A DNA stretch of 64,000 nucleotides from Spirochaetota bacterium (GTDB taxonomy: Bacteria; Spirochaetota; Spirochaetia; Treponematales; Treponemataceae): the NCBI GenBank assembly GCA_023393015.1, contig JAEWMY010000054.1:87395-151394 (forward strand). Reading direction: 5' to 3'. This document shows, piece by piece, positions 34,768 to 44,153 of this stretch (the stretch's first letter is position 1; every line of letters begins with the position of its first letter). A program made the position numbers and the translations under genes. The notes beneath the pieces are model-generated. The model was not told the origin of the DNA and ran no database searches. It was given only the letters and a program-made list of their open reading frames with translations.

Positions 34768-36276
34768 ATGTCCGATTCCCTGTTGATTGAGACCTTTTTG
34801 GACGTCTATAACGGCTATTTTTGCGTTCTCGATTCAAAGGGCGCGATCCTGCGCATAAGCGAACCGTTCGCCCGTCTCATATCCGGAAAAAACAGGGATA
34901 CGATCGTAGGCACGCGGGCCGTCGATTCCGTGACCGGTTGTCCAGAGTTGAAGACTTTCTTTTCGGACGTACTTTCTTATCTGGTTGATCCGGAAAAGCC
35001 GTCGCGAGTCGTTCAGCCGGTTCATCGCAACGGCGAAAAGCCCTTGTGGATCAAGATGGACATTCAGCGCGTTTCGTTCCCCGCTGTCGGCGAATGTCTC
35101 TGCGTTTCCGGCGCGGACGTGACGGATGAAGTCTCATCCTTCGCCGTCGCGCAAAGACAATCACGGCAAAGAAGCGATTTTCTCATGAAAATGGGACACG
35201 AATTGCGAACGCCGCTCAATGCCGTACTCGGTTACGCGAAACTGCTGTCGGATATCGAAGGGCTTCCGGTTATCGCCAAGAACTACGTCTCCACGATACT
35301 TAACCACGAAACCAACCTCCTCAGGCTCCTGGGAGACGTTCTGGAATACTCGAAATACGAGGCGGGAGATTCGTCCGCCGTCCTGTCGGAAACGGATCTC
35401 AAGCGCCTGGTTCAGGACGTGACAAACTCGTATATCGACCAGTTCAACGACAAACTCGTTTCGCTTACGGTCGAGTACGTAACGGATATTCCCGACTCCG
35501 TATTCACCGACTCCGGAAAGGTTACCCACGTTCTGACCAACCTTCTCGCCAACGCGCTGAAGTACACAAAGAAGGGAAACGTGACCGTTTCGGTATCATA
35601 CGCGGATCGCGTGGTTATTGACGTCGAGGATACCGGTATCGGGATTCCTCCGGCCGACCAAGGCGGGATATTCGAGGTATATCCGCAAGACGAGACGTCC
35701 TCCGATATCTCCGTCGGCGCGATCGGGCTTGCCGTATGCAGGATATTCGCGAGAATGCTCGGAGGAGACGTAGTGCTGGTTCGTTCCGAAAACGAGCGGG
35801 GTTCCCTGTTCCGTTTTACCTTCGAGGCGACTACCACTCAAACGCAAAAGAGAAGTCGACAGCAAATCACGGACTATACCGAAATTCAGGGGATATCCCG
35901 TCAATGCCGTGTCTTGTTGGTGGACGACGTCGATATTAACCTCGCCATGCTCGAAATTTTCCTGGCGCCGGCGGGTTTCGACGTTAGCATAGCCTCTAAC
36001 GGAAACGAAGCCGTAAGGATATTCAGGCAATTCAAGCCCGATATCGTATTCATGGACCTGATTATGCCCGAGAAAGACGGATTCGAGGCGACGCGCGAGA
36101 TAAAGGAAATTGCCCCCGAAACACCCGTCATCGCCCTGACGGCAAGTATCGTCGACAGCGTCAAAGAACAGGCCCTTCTCGCGGGCGTAAACGACTTCAT
36201 GTACAAGCCGTTTATCCCGGAACGGTTTTTCGAGATTATCGCGGAGCATACCGGTATTACCTACCGGCTAAGCTGA
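34768..36276 (+). CDS. Soluble hybrid histidine kinase with receiver domain
   Basis: 502 residues without membrane segments: a PAS-like sensor (about 5-125), HisKA with H-box KMGHELRTPLNAVLGYAKLL (phospho-acceptor H144), HATPase with N-box TNLLANALKYTKKG and G1 box DTGIGIPPADQ, and a C-terminal receiver (about 378-498) with DDVDIN and phospho-acceptor D430 in FMDLIMPEKDGF. The usual GTGLGL of the G2 box is degenerate (VGAIGLAV). No partner regulator or output domain is nearby, so it probably works in a phosphorelay with distant proteins. It has its own promoter and converges on the outer-membrane gene 5 bases away. Confidence 0.9.
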   Translation: MSDSLLIETFLDVYNGYFCVLDSKGAILRISEPFARLISGKNRDTIVGTRAVDSVTGCPELKTFFSDVLSYLVDPEKPSRVVQPVHRNGEKPLWIKMDIQRVSFPAVGECLCVSGADVTDEVSSFAVAQRQSRQRSDFLMKMGHELRTPLNAVLGYAKLLSDIEGLPVIAKNYVSTILNHETNLLRLLGDVLEYSKYEAGDSSAVLSETDLKRLVQDVTNSYIDQFNDKLVSLTVEYVTDIPDSVFTDSGKVTHVLTNLLANALKYTKKGNVTVSVSYADRVVIDVEDTGIGIPPADQGGIFEVYPQDETSSDISVGAIGLAVCRIFARMLGGDVVLVRSENERGSLFRFTFEATTTQTQKRSRQQITDYTEIQGISRQCRVLLVDDVDINLAMLEIFLAPAGFDVSIASNGNEAVRIFRQFKPDIVFMDLIMPEKDGFEATREIKEIAPETPVIALTASIVDSVKEQALLAGVNDFMYKPFIPERFFEIIAEHTGITYRLS

Positions 36277-36281
36277 GTCCG

Positions 36282-37769
36282 TCAGTACTGAAGGCCGAGC
36301 CCGATAAATAGCTCGCGAACCGAGTTCCCGTCGCGTTCCGCGTTTCCAGAAAGCTTTCCGTTTTCGATCAGCTCGACAAGGTCGAAACCGACGCTCGCGC
36401 GGACGTAGATGCTTCTCATTTTCAACGGGTAGACGATTACCTCAAGTCCGGTCGAATACCATCCGTCTTTGAACGAGTAGGTGGTTCCGTTCGCCAGATC
36501 ATGCGTAAGGGCCATGTCGAAGAACGGCGAGAATTGCATCTCGAAGCTTATGAATTTCGTCCAGTCAATGCCCGATATCTCCTGAAAATTGGCCCTGATC
36601 ACCCGGACCGGGATGTCGAGATTGAAAAAAATCGCCGTGTCGGTGTTGACTCGCTTGTCGAGAATGCCCCGAAGGCGGTTACCGACATCCTCCGATACAT
36701 AGTCGGAGAAATTATAGAACGCGTGCGCTTGCGAGGCCACTCCGATCCGGTCGAAGAAACTGTAATATCCCTGAACGGTTCCCGATATGCTTGCGTATGA
36801 TTCGGAATCGAGCGTGAAGTCGTGGGTATACTTGTTCGTAATGCGAACGCTGGCGCCATGGCGGAAGTTCTGTACCCAATCCACGCGGCCGACCGAAATC
36901 GAATGGCTTACTACCAGGTCGGGTCCTTTAAGATCATTCGCGGTTATCCCCTCGGGCGACCAATTCGCCGAGATGGAAACTTCGGGAGTCCAGTAAACCT
37001 CCCCGAAATACCGGTGCTTGTACAGCTCTATCGGCAAATTGGCGTAAACCTTTTCGGTAAAGAAAAGCCGGTCGTCTTCATAGAGGATATTGTCGCTGTT
37101 TCGGGCGTTGATTGAAAGGCTTTGAACGATCCCGAAGTGCATGTCGGCGAAGGGAAGTGGATAGGTTACGTCGATACCGGTGGAAAGCTTGTATTCCGGG
37201 TCCTCACCGACGGGTATCTTCAGTGTCGAGGTGATATCCCACACCATTTCGTACCCCATCGCCATGAAGGGAATGGAAAACGAAAAAGTTCCCTCGAAGA
37301 CCTGACGTTCGTTTTCATCGTATTCGTAACTGATGTCCGCGTCCAATTCCCGCATGGAGCCGAGGAAGTTGTAGTTCTTCAGTTTAAGTTTCATGAGGAA
37401 ACCTGTATTCGAGTCGAACGAAGGCTTGGGTAAGATTATAATGTTAACCGTATCGATAGTTTTCATCGTAACGGATACGGGAGTGATTCCGGAGGTGTCG
37501 GGGGTGCCATACGTCGCGGTCACCTTCGTTTCTTCGAAGATACGTATGTTGGCGAGCCGCACTCCGAGGTCGGCGATGTACGCGTCCATGAGCTCGATCG
37601 TCGGAAAGACGGTTTTCTTGTCAACGTCCACCGCGAGCTTCAGGGCGTATTCCCTCGTCGAACCGGTAATGTCGTACTTAACGTCGGTGATTTTATACCC
37701 GACCGCCTCATTCGCGGAAATGAAGGACACGCAAAGAAAAGCCGCTATCAACGCTATTTTGACTTTCAC
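36282..37769 (-). CDS. Predicted outer-membrane beta-barrel protein with an N-terminal POTRA-like domain
   Basis: 495 residues: signal peptide (MKVKIALIAAFLCVSFISA), a first domain of about 80 residues (YKITDVKYDITGSTREYALK...LANIRIFEETKVTATYG) with the beta-alpha-alpha-beta-beta look of a POTRA, then a long series of alternating amphipathic strands ending in FIGLGLQY with a terminal aromatic, as outer-membrane barrels have. This resembles small Omp85/TamA-like transporters; the assignment is from pattern only. GTG start with CGGAG upstream; it directly follows the 232-residue secreted-protein gene. Base composition here is less GC-rich than in the housekeeping genes. Confidence 0.6.
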   Translation of the reverse strand: MKVKIALIAAFLCVSFISANEAVGYKITDVKYDITGSTREYALKLAVDVDKKTVFPTIELMDAYIADLGVRLANIRIFEETKVTATYGTPDTSGITPVSVTMKTIDTVNIIILPKPSFDSNTGFLMKLKLKNYNFLGSMRELDADISYEYDENERQVFEGTFSFSIPFMAMGYEMVWDITSTLKIPVGEDPEYKLSTGIDVTYPLPFADMHFGIVQSLSINARNSDNILYEDDRLFFTEKVYANLPIELYKHRYFGEVYWTPEVSISANWSPEGITANDLKGPDLVVSHSISVGRVDWVQNFRHGASVRITNKYTHDFTLDSESYASISGTVQGYYSFFDRIGVASQAHAFYNFSDYVSEDVGNRLRGILDKRVNTDTAIFFNLDIPVRVIRANFQEISGIDWTKFISFEMQFSPFFDMALTHDLANGTTYSFKDGWYSTGLEVIVYPLKMRSIYVRASVGFDLVELIENGKLSGNAERDGNSVRELFIGLGLQY

Positions 37770-37770
37770 G

Positions 37771-38469
37771 TTATTGTACTCCGTCAGAGGAAACTGTTTT
37801 GTTCCTGATTATGCTTAGATTCCATCGTTTCGGCCTTGAAAGCGCTTTTACGTAAATTGCGCCCTTCCCCGGAGAGAAGAGTTCAAGTTTTTGCAAGGGC
37901 GTCTTAATAAAAAGCTTCGTCACCATGACCCCGTATGCCTCATCGAATAGAAGAGGCGATATTTTTTTAAACCCAAAGCGAGTTTGATAATGTGCAGTTC
38001 CGATTTCGATAAACGCCTCTCTCGGTTTCATCATGTAGATATCCAGATCGGCCTGACCTTCCGAAAGACGGGAGCCGATTTCTAGATAGCTCAAGGATTG
38101 TATGGAAAGTATGGATAACACACGCTCACTGCCCAGGATATAATCCTTTTCTGCCAATCTGAGAAAATCCCCGTATATCCTAACCCTGATGTTTTTCGGC
38201 GTAATAAACCTGAATACGCAATCGATCAACTCGAAGACGTTTATATGCTCTGCCGCGGCGAGCTCGATAAGGCCGATGGTTTCGGCTTCTGTGCATTCGT
38301 GAAGCGTTCCCGCGGCCAAGGCGAGCCCTGAGAGGTATCGGGCCACGCCCGGCTCCGCGTGATCCGCCCCGAGGCGCTCTTCAACCGACGCGGAAAGGGG
38401 AGTGGGTATACTTGCGGCAAGAAGCCCGAATACAAGCAAAAATCTTCCAGTAATGTTTCTCGCCATCAT
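37771..38469 (-). CDS. Secreted protein of unknown function
   Basis: 232 residues with a signal peptide (ITGRFLLVFGLLAASIPTPLSA) and no other hydrophobic segment. The first half is helical (AAAEHINVFELIDCVFRF), the second half beta-rich (REAFIEIGTAHYQTRFGFKK...KLELFSPGKGAIYVKAL). I recognise no family. It is one base pair from the barrel gene and 6 bases from the sugar-transferase gene, so it is likely a periplasmic partner in the same export or glycan process. Two ATG codons in a row at the start leave one codon of uncertainty. Confidence 0.65.
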   Translation of the reverse strand: MMARNITGRFLLVFGLLAASIPTPLSASVEERLGADHAEPGVARYLSGLALAAGTLHECTEAETIGLIELAAAEHINVFELIDCVFRFITPKNIRVRIYGDFLRLAEKDYILGSERVLSILSIQSLSYLEIGSRLSEGQADLDIYMMKPREAFIEIGTAHYQTRFGFKKISPLLFDEAYGVMVTKLFIKTPLQKLELFSPGKGAIYVKALSRPKRWNLSIIRNKTVSSDGVQ

Positions 38470-38475
38470 GAGTCC

Positions 38476-39921
38476 TTATCGTGCCCCTTTCCCAGTCGCG
38501 ACTACTCCAATTGTCCTGAAAATCAGCCATATGTCAAGCCACAGGGACCAGTTCTGGATGTAATAGGAATCGAACGCGACTCGTTCCGCATAGTCGGTGT
38601 CCGAGCGTCCTGAAACCTGCCACATCCCCGACAAACCCGGTTTGACCGAAAAGACATAATCGAAGTTGTCCCCGTACTTCTCAATTTCGTCCGTCGTTAC
38701 GGGCCTCGGTCCTATGAAACTCATTTCGCCTGTCAGGATGTTCAATAATTGGGGCAATTCGTCAAGGCTCGACTTTCTCAGGAATTTTCCGATGGTGGTC
38801 ACACGGGGATCGTCCTGTAGCTTGTGGCTACTGTCCCATTCCTCCCGAAGTTTCGGATTCGCGTTAAGGATTTCCGCGAGGCGCTTTTCAGCGTCGATAA
38901 CCATTGAGCGGAATTTCCACACGCGAATGGTCTTTCCCCCCCTGCCGATCCGGGCATGACGGTACAGAACCGGACCCGGCGAGGTGATCTTTATCAGGAG
39001 CGCTATCAGGCACATTGCCGGACAGAGTAGCACGAAACCGATAAGCAGCATGACAAGGTCAAGCAACCGCTTGACGGCCATGTTATAGCCTTTGGTGAGA
39101 TGATGGGTAGTGGCAAGACCGAGCGTTCCGTTTATGTCCTTAATCGTCATGGATATCGTGTTGTAGAAATTCAATCTCGGAATAATGATGTTGTACCTGA
39201 AATTCGAGAGCGTCGTAATGACGAGACGCCGGTATTCCGCGGAATTATCGTCCTCCGGGATAATTATCGCCATTTTTATATTCAACTCTGTGTTGAGCCG
39301 CTTGCTTTCCTCGATTGAACCGAGCACGGGTATGCCCCGGTAGGCCTCTTCGTCCGCCGAGTGTTCGGTTACTATCGCGACGGGATCATATCCCAGGCTG
39401 GGATTGTCGAGGAGATTGTCGAGTAGGTTCTTTACCATCTCCCCTTGACCGTACACGACGGCCGGTATTCCCCACCAGCTGAATTTGGAATACACCCATC
39501 TGCGGGCTATGCTCCTGCTGAGAGGCAGGGAGAACGTCGAAAAACCGAAGGAGACCATAAACGCCGCCGCGACGTACTCTCGTTCGTTCGTTTCGACGAT
39601 TATGGAAAGCGCGATGCCCCCGAACATGAAGGCGTTGGCGATAAAAAAACCGCGAAGCTGCTCGCTCGCCACCATGAGGATGCCGGGGTAGAGTTTAAAG
39701 ATGTAATAGACGACGAAAAAGAAGGGCAGATAGGTCCAATACGTAACGAAGGATTTGAAGTTGATGTAATGTCTGTCGACGGCGTTAACGATAAAGAATC
39801 CCGCTCCGATGCAGAGCATGATTGTCACGAAATCCGACAGAACGAAGGCAAACGCCGTCATAAAAGAGCTTGTTCTCTTATACCGCTTGAGAAACCATGG
39901 CTTGTATTCCTCGTACTTCAT
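38476..39921 (-). CDS. WbaP/WcaJ-like polyprenyl-phosphate sugar-1-phosphate transferase
   Basis: Initiating enzyme of a lipid-linked glycan: it moves a sugar-1-phosphate from a nucleotide sugar to undecaprenyl phosphate. 481 residues: four to five N-terminal membrane helices, a CoA-binding-like domain (about 165-270, IPAVVYGQGEMVKNLL), a membrane hairpin (LLDLVMLLIGFVLLCPAMCLIALLI), and the C-terminal catalytic domain with VLYRHARIGRGGK, VWKFRSM, LRKSSLDELPQL, MSFIGPRPVT and KPGLSGMWQVSGRS. The sugar is probably hexose-1-P type (galactose or glucose) by length, but that is inference. Lies 10 bases after the GT4 gene. Confidence 0.9.
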   Translation of the reverse strand: MKYEEYKPWFLKRYKRTSSFMTAFAFVLSDFVTIMLCIGAGFFIVNAVDRHYINFKSFVTYWTYLPFFFVVYYIFKLYPGILMVASEQLRGFFIANAFMFGGIALSIIVETNEREYVAAAFMVSFGFSTFSLPLSRSIARRWVYSKFSWWGIPAVVYGQGEMVKNLLDNLLDNPSLGYDPVAIVTEHSADEEAYRGIPVLGSIEESKRLNTELNIKMAIIIPEDDNSAEYRRLVITTLSNFRYNIIIPRLNFYNTISMTIKDINGTLGLATTHHLTKGYNMAVKRLLDLVMLLIGFVLLCPAMCLIALLIKITSPGPVLYRHARIGRGGKTIRVWKFRSMVIDAEKRLAEILNANPKLREEWDSSHKLQDDPRVTTIGKFLRKSSLDELPQLLNILTGEMSFIGPRPVTTDEIEKYGDNFDYVFSVKPGLSGMWQVSGRSDTDYAERVAFDSYYIQNWSLWLDIWLIFRTIGVVATGKGAR

Positions 39922-39931
39922 CGGAAACCTC

Positions 39932-41086
39932 TCATTTTCGAGCGCTGATGGTCTGAGCGAGCCGAGCTATATACTTATTAATAACACTTGAGTCCGAAAA
40001 ACGTTCCACCGCTAAGCGTCGTGAACTCGCACCCATGGCATTTTTCGCCTCGGCGGGCAACTCGATGAAACGCCGAATCGCTTCGGTCAGACCGTCGACA
40101 TCCCCGGGAGGAACGAGGAATCCGTTGTTCCCGTGCTCGACCGGTTCCCTCGTACCGATACTGTCAGCCACTATAAGGGGTTTCCCCATGGCCGCTGCCT
40201 CCAGAAGGGCCCGTGGTACTCCCTCCCGATAGCGTGACGGCAGTACCACGCAATCGGCGTTCCCGATCTCGGAACGGACGTCGGAAACCATGCCCTTGTA
40301 CTCGACGACATCCCGGTTAACGGCCTCCACGAGTACCGACTCCGGCGCGTAAATCGGGTTTGCCGTGTCGTGTTGACCAATTATAGTAAAATGCGTGTGA
40401 GGATACAAGGTTTTAACGCGTTTTGCAGCTTCCAGATAGTCGAGTATCCCCTTCGATATCAGTAACCTGCCGCTAAAAAGAAAGCGACACGGGGTATCGG
40501 TCGGTTTTACTTTCCTGTCGGGCGGGGAGAAACGTTCTACGTCTACCCCGGAACCTGGTAATAGCCCGGTTCGAACGGCGGATACGATCCTTTTTTGCAA
40601 GAAAAACGACCGATCGTCGGCGTTCTGAAAGAAGACGAAGGCTCTCCGAGAGAAAAAGGCGAGACGGTAGAGGGAATAGACCGCGGCCTTTACGAACGGG
40701 GATTTTTCGGCAACAATACCCAACCCGGTAACGTTCGAGATTGACTCTATACCGAGAAGCGAAGCGGCGAGGGTTCCGTAAATATTCGGCTTGTTGTTCA
40801 GGTGGATCACGCATCGGGGTTTCATCGATCGGTACAGTCTCAGGTACTTAAGGAGCAAGGCCGCGTCCTCCCGAAGGTTCGTGCCGTCGCCTTTCATCGG
40901 AAGGGGTATAAACGATATGCTCAGCTCGTCCCGTATGCGCGACGAATATTCGTCGTCCGCGGCAAGGGTGACGAGCTCCCATCCTTGGTCGCGTATGGCC
41001 TTGAGAAGTCGGGATCTGGAATGAACGTTCCAGGCGGTATTCGCGGAAAGCATGACGAGCGGTTTTTCATCCGTTATTTTTCGCAC
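39932..41086 (-). CDS. GT4-family glycosyltransferase
   Basis: Retaining glycosyltransferase of GT-B fold, 384 residues from the preferred start. It has an N-terminal LVMLSANTAWNVHSRSRLLKAI (acceptor side), HLNNKPNIYGTLAA, a C-terminal-domain FSGRLLISKGILDYLEAAK and the EGVPRALLEAAAMGKPLI motif holding the E-x7-E pair, then EHGNNGFLVPPGD. The family resembles PglA-type enzymes adding the second sugar to a lipid-linked saccharide. The open frame reaches 41128, but GTG at 41086 has GGGAGG 6 bases upstream. It is the only non-initiating glycosyltransferase in the cluster. Confidence 0.88.
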   Translation of the reverse strand: MRKITDEKPLVMLSANTAWNVHSRSRLLKAIRDQGWELVTLAADDEYSSRIRDELSISFIPLPMKGDGTNLREDAALLLKYLRLYRSMKPRCVIHLNNKPNIYGTLAASLLGIESISNVTGLGIVAEKSPFVKAAVYSLYRLAFFSRRAFVFFQNADDRSFFLQKRIVSAVRTGLLPGSGVDVERFSPPDRKVKPTDTPCRFLFSGRLLISKGILDYLEAAKRVKTLYPHTHFTIIGQHDTANPIYAPESVLVEAVNRDVVEYKGMVSDVRSEIGNADCVVLPSRYREGVPRALLEAAAMGKPLIVADSIGTREPVEHGNNGFLVPPGDVDGLTEAIRRFIELPAEAKNAMGASSRRLAVERFSDSSVINKYIARLAQTISARK

Positions 41087-41153
41087 CTCGTGCCTCCCTT
41101 GTCGGTAACGAGTGGAAATTATCGTCACACGACATCAGCGAAACTTAGAGAAG

Positions 41154-43010
41154 TCACATTCTCCCGAAGTACTCTTTCATCAATTCGGTAAACGCGCGCA
41201 TCTCGCGTATCTGTATGTCGCCGATGTTCGCGATCCTGAAGGTATTCGCGTCCGAAAGCTTTCCCGGGTAAATGGTGAAACCGCGGTTTCTCGAAAGGTC
41301 GTGCAACGCGTCGAACGAATACGCCGTATCGGTCGGCTCGACAATCGCGGTAATGAGTCCCGATTGCGCCTCGCGGGGAACGAGCATCGCGAGGCCAAGG
41401 TCTTCGACGGCTTCGACGAGGACGTTCCAGCATGCACGGTACCGCTCGTATCTCAGTTCGACGGTTTCGACCTTCGTTTCCAGTATTGCCTGCCTGAGGG
41501 CGTACATCGCCTGCACGGGAGGGGTAAACCGGGTTTGGTGTGTCTTGGCGAAGTATTGGTACTGGTCCCAGAGGTTCAGGTAGTAGTTGCGCATGGGATA
41601 GGCGGATGTCGATTCAAGGGCATTTTTCTCGCAGAAAACGAAGGCGACACCGGCGATGCCCTGGATGTTCTTGTTAGACGTCGACGCCATGAAGTCGATT
41701 CCGTCGCGTTTCATGTCAATCGGAATGGCCGCGAAGGCGCTGACCGCGTCGACAATCGTGACTATTCCGTGATCCTTGCAAAAGCGGCACAATTCCGGAA
41801 CCGGGTTGAGAAGACCGGTAGTCGTTTCGTGGTAAACGACGGCGAAATGCGTATAGCCGCCCTCGAGAAGCCGTTTCTTGAGCCCCTCGACGTCAAGGGG
41901 AAGATATCCGCTCGATTTCCACACGTCATGCGCGAGCCGGTATACCGAGGCTATCTTCGCGAATCTCGCGCCGTACGCGCCGTTATCCACGATGAGCAGC
42001 TTACCGGAATCTGGCACGCAGGAGGAAATCATTACCTCGTCTGCCGCCGTTCCCGATCCTCCGAACAAAACCGTCTCAATCTCTCCCGCCTTTCCGACGA
42101 ACGAGGAAAGCTCTCGGGCGACCCACTCCATTACGTCCCCGAACTCGGTTTCCCGCGGGCAAATGTCCGCGCAAACTTGCGCGTATTTGACGCTGTCGGT
42201 AGTCGTCGCGGGGCCGGGGTTCAAAAGCACCTCGCGCCTGACGCGCCTGAGCGTCTCGCGCCTGACGATCTCCGGGAATACGCTGGTCGTCGCCATTTCG
42301 AGGTGCGACTCGTCGTCGATCTCTCGCCAGGCGTAGTCTTCGATCTTGAGGATGCCGATGGCGGATTCAGGATCGCTTCCGGAAGGAAGGCCAGCGGTCG
42401 TACTGGCGGCGCACATGGCCGATTCGTATTCCATGCGCGGTTGATCGTTCGCGTGGATTTCGCAATGGCGAACCATCGCGTCAAGGGCCGCCTTCGAAAG
42501 CTTCGTTATGCCGACGAGCTCGCCGCACGACGACTCAAGCTCCGAACGGTTTTTCGAATGCCGCGCGAGGTCTCCGTTACCGTCGCACTGAAGGTACACT
42601 TCGTCCCCCGATCGGGTGGCTCCCGAAGCGAGCAGGACGTTTTTTCTAGGGTCGTTGACGAGATTGAAAAGGCCGATGTCGTCGTAAACGAGATCGGACT
42701 CGAGAAGCAGAAAATCGCCGGTTACGCGCGGCGCGCACTTGAGGAGGGTTCCCATGCTTCCGGTTTCGGCGTAACGTTCGTTTCTGACGCAGGTGACCAG
42801 CGCGTTTTCGCGCGCGATCCGGTCATACCACTCGGAGCAATGACCGGTTCCAATCAGTATCTCCTCCACGCCCGCCTCGATCAGCTTTCGTATCGATCGC
42901 TTGACGATAGCCTCGCCGTCGATTTCGAGAAATCCCTTCGGCATCGCCTCGGTCCTGCCTTTCAGTCGGGATCCGAGCCCCGCCGCCAGTATCACAGCTT
43001 GTTTGATCAT
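41154..43010 (-). CDS. pntC: PntC-type phosphonate cytidylyltransferase fused to 2-aminoethylphosphonate aminotransferase
   Basis: Two-domain enzyme predicted to make 2-aminoethylphosphonate (AEP) from phosphonoacetaldehyde and activate it to CMP-AEP. Residues 1 to about 245 are a nucleotidyltransferase (LAAGLGSRLKGRTEAMPKGFLEI, with K25, and SDLVYDD); residues about 258-618 are a fold-type I PLP transaminase of the AepZ/PhnW group (LLNPGPATT, GGSGTAADE, VDAVSAFAAIPID, PLP lysine K447 in STSNKNIQG). A fusion of this kind is, as I recall, characterised from Treponema denticola. It lies 11 bases after aepY. The activated AEP is then normally placed on a glycan or lipid by a transferase, which is not identifiable here. 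Confidence 0.9.
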   Translation of the reverse strand: MIKQAVILAAGLGSRLKGRTEAMPKGFLEIDGEAIVKRSIRKLIEAGVEEILIGTGHCSEWYDRIARENALVTCVRNERYAETGSMGTLLKCAPRVTGDFLLLESDLVYDDIGLFNLVNDPRKNVLLASGATRSGDEVYLQCDGNGDLARHSKNRSELESSCGELVGITKLSKAALDAMVRHCEIHANDQPRMEYESAMCAASTTAGLPSGSDPESAIGILKIEDYAWREIDDESHLEMATTSVFPEIVRRETLRRVRREVLLNPGPATTTDSVKYAQVCADICPRETEFGDVMEWVARELSSFVGKAGEIETVLFGGSGTAADEVMISSCVPDSGKLLIVDNGAYGARFAKIASVYRLAHDVWKSSGYLPLDVEGLKKRLLEGGYTHFAVVYHETTTGLLNPVPELCRFCKDHGIVTIVDAVSAFAAIPIDMKRDGIDFMASTSNKNIQGIAGVAFVFCEKNALESTSAYPMRNYYLNLWDQYQYFAKTHQTRFTPPVQAMYALRQAILETKVETVELRYERYRACWNVLVEAVEDLGLAMLVPREAQSGLITAIVEPTDTAYSFDALHDLSRNRGFTIYPGKLSDANTFRIANIGDIQIREMRAFTELMKEYFGRM

Positions 43011-43021
43011 ATCAGGCTCCC

Positions 43022-44143
43022 TTATTTACCGATAAACGACATGAAGGCCATCTTGTTCTCGAGCGGGCTCGTGGACGGTCTGCCCAAGTCCGCTCGGGCG
43101 CCTGTCGTGACGCGCGCCTCGATGAACTGGGGTCCTGGTTGGCCGGACGAAAGGGCTTCGTCCAGCTCGGTCGCCGTCGTAACGACCGAAACGGAACGGT
43201 ATCCGCAAGCACGCGCTACCGCGGAGAGGTCAATGTCCAAGGCGACCGTCGGTTGGGCCCCGACGGATTCGTGCGCGCCGTTATTGAGCACGATATGTTG
43301 GAAGTTCCCGGGCTTCTGCGTCCCGACTACGGAAAGGCCGCCCATATGCATGAGCGTCGCGCCGTCACCGTCAATGCACCTGACGAGCCTGTCTTTCTTT
43401 TGAAGGGCGATTCCCAAGGCGATTTGCGAGGCATGACCCATGGAACCGACCGTCAGGAAATCGCATTCGTGACCCATGCCGTGTTTCTCGCGCAGTTCGT
43501 AGAGCTCCCTCGAGGCCTTGCCGGTCGTCGATACGAGGATGTCCCGTTCGCCCGAGGCGAGCAGCACCCGTTCGATTGCCTCCTCGCGGCCGAGACTCAC
43601 CGTCGAAACCCTGGATTTCGAAAGTTTGTGCGGGGCGAAGGTGTCTTTTTTCACGATAAACGCGTACGGCGCGCCGGTTTCGGCGATCGAACGATAGCAA
43701 TCGGCTACCTGCGATTCGAGTTCTTCCGGCTTGTCGGAAAGGATAGTCCAGGGAATCCCCATGGCGTCAAGCAATTCCCGCGTTACCTTTCCCTGTTTTA
43801 CGTGCTGCGGTTCGTCTTTCACGCCGGGCTCGCCGCGCCAACCAATGACGAGCACGAGGGGTATGCCGTAGACGTCGGGATCAACGAGCGAAAGAAGCGG
43901 GTTGACCGCGTTTCCGATTCCCGAATTCTGCATGTACACGAGCGGGATCCTGCCCGTCGCGAGATGGTATCCCGCGGCGAGGGCGACGGCGCTTCCCTCG
44001 TTCGCCGGGATAATGTGCCGGTTTTCGGCCACGGTGTCGGTAATGTAGGCGCAAAAATCCTTGAGAAGGGAATCGGGTATGCCGGTAAAAAAATCCGTTC
44101 CGTTTTTTTCGAGAAGGCCGTGAAAAAAAGAGCTTTCAATCAT
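43022..44143 (-). CDS. aepY: Phosphonopyruvate decarboxylase
   Basis: Thiamine-diphosphate enzyme converting phosphonopyruvate to phosphonoacetaldehyde, the step that drives phosphonate synthesis forward. 373 residues: N-terminal Pyr domain with ANEGSAVALAAGYHLATG (catalytic Glu), QNSGIGNAVNPLLSL, WRGEPGVKDEPQH, and a C-terminal PP domain with CIDGDGATLMHMG and IVLNNGAHES, the GDG...NN cofactor motif. The ATG at 44143 has AGGAA upstream; the longer open frame overlaps aepX in another frame and is rejected. Starts 10 bases after the aepX stop. Confidence 0.93.
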   Translation of the reverse strand: MIESSFFHGLLEKNGTDFFTGIPDSLLKDFCAYITDTVAENRHIIPANEGSAVALAAGYHLATGRIPLVYMQNSGIGNAVNPLLSLVDPDVYGIPLVLVIGWRGEPGVKDEPQHVKQGKVTRELLDAMGIPWTILSDKPEELESQVADCYRSIAETGAPYAFIVKKDTFAPHKLSKSRVSTVSLGREEAIERVLLASGERDILVSTTGKASRELYELREKHGMGHECDFLTVGSMGHASQIALGIALQKKDRLVRCIDGDGATLMHMGGLSVVGTQKPGNFQHIVLNNGAHESVGAQPTVALDIDLSAVARACGYRSVSVVTTATELDEALSSGQPGPQFIEARVTTGARADLGRPSTSPLENKMAFMSFIGK

Positions 44144-44153
44144 GTTCGATTTC

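Noticed and set aside
34523..34786. An 87-codon open frame covering the tRNA gene.
   Set aside because: It reads through the tRNA, its promoter and the kinase promoter; no domain or ribosome binding site.
41112..43403. A 763-codon open frame on the plus strand opposite pntC and aepY.
   Set aside because: It is antisense to two well-defined enzymes in the same operon, has Arg/Val/Asp-rich low-information composition and no domain; long antisense frames are expected at this GC content.
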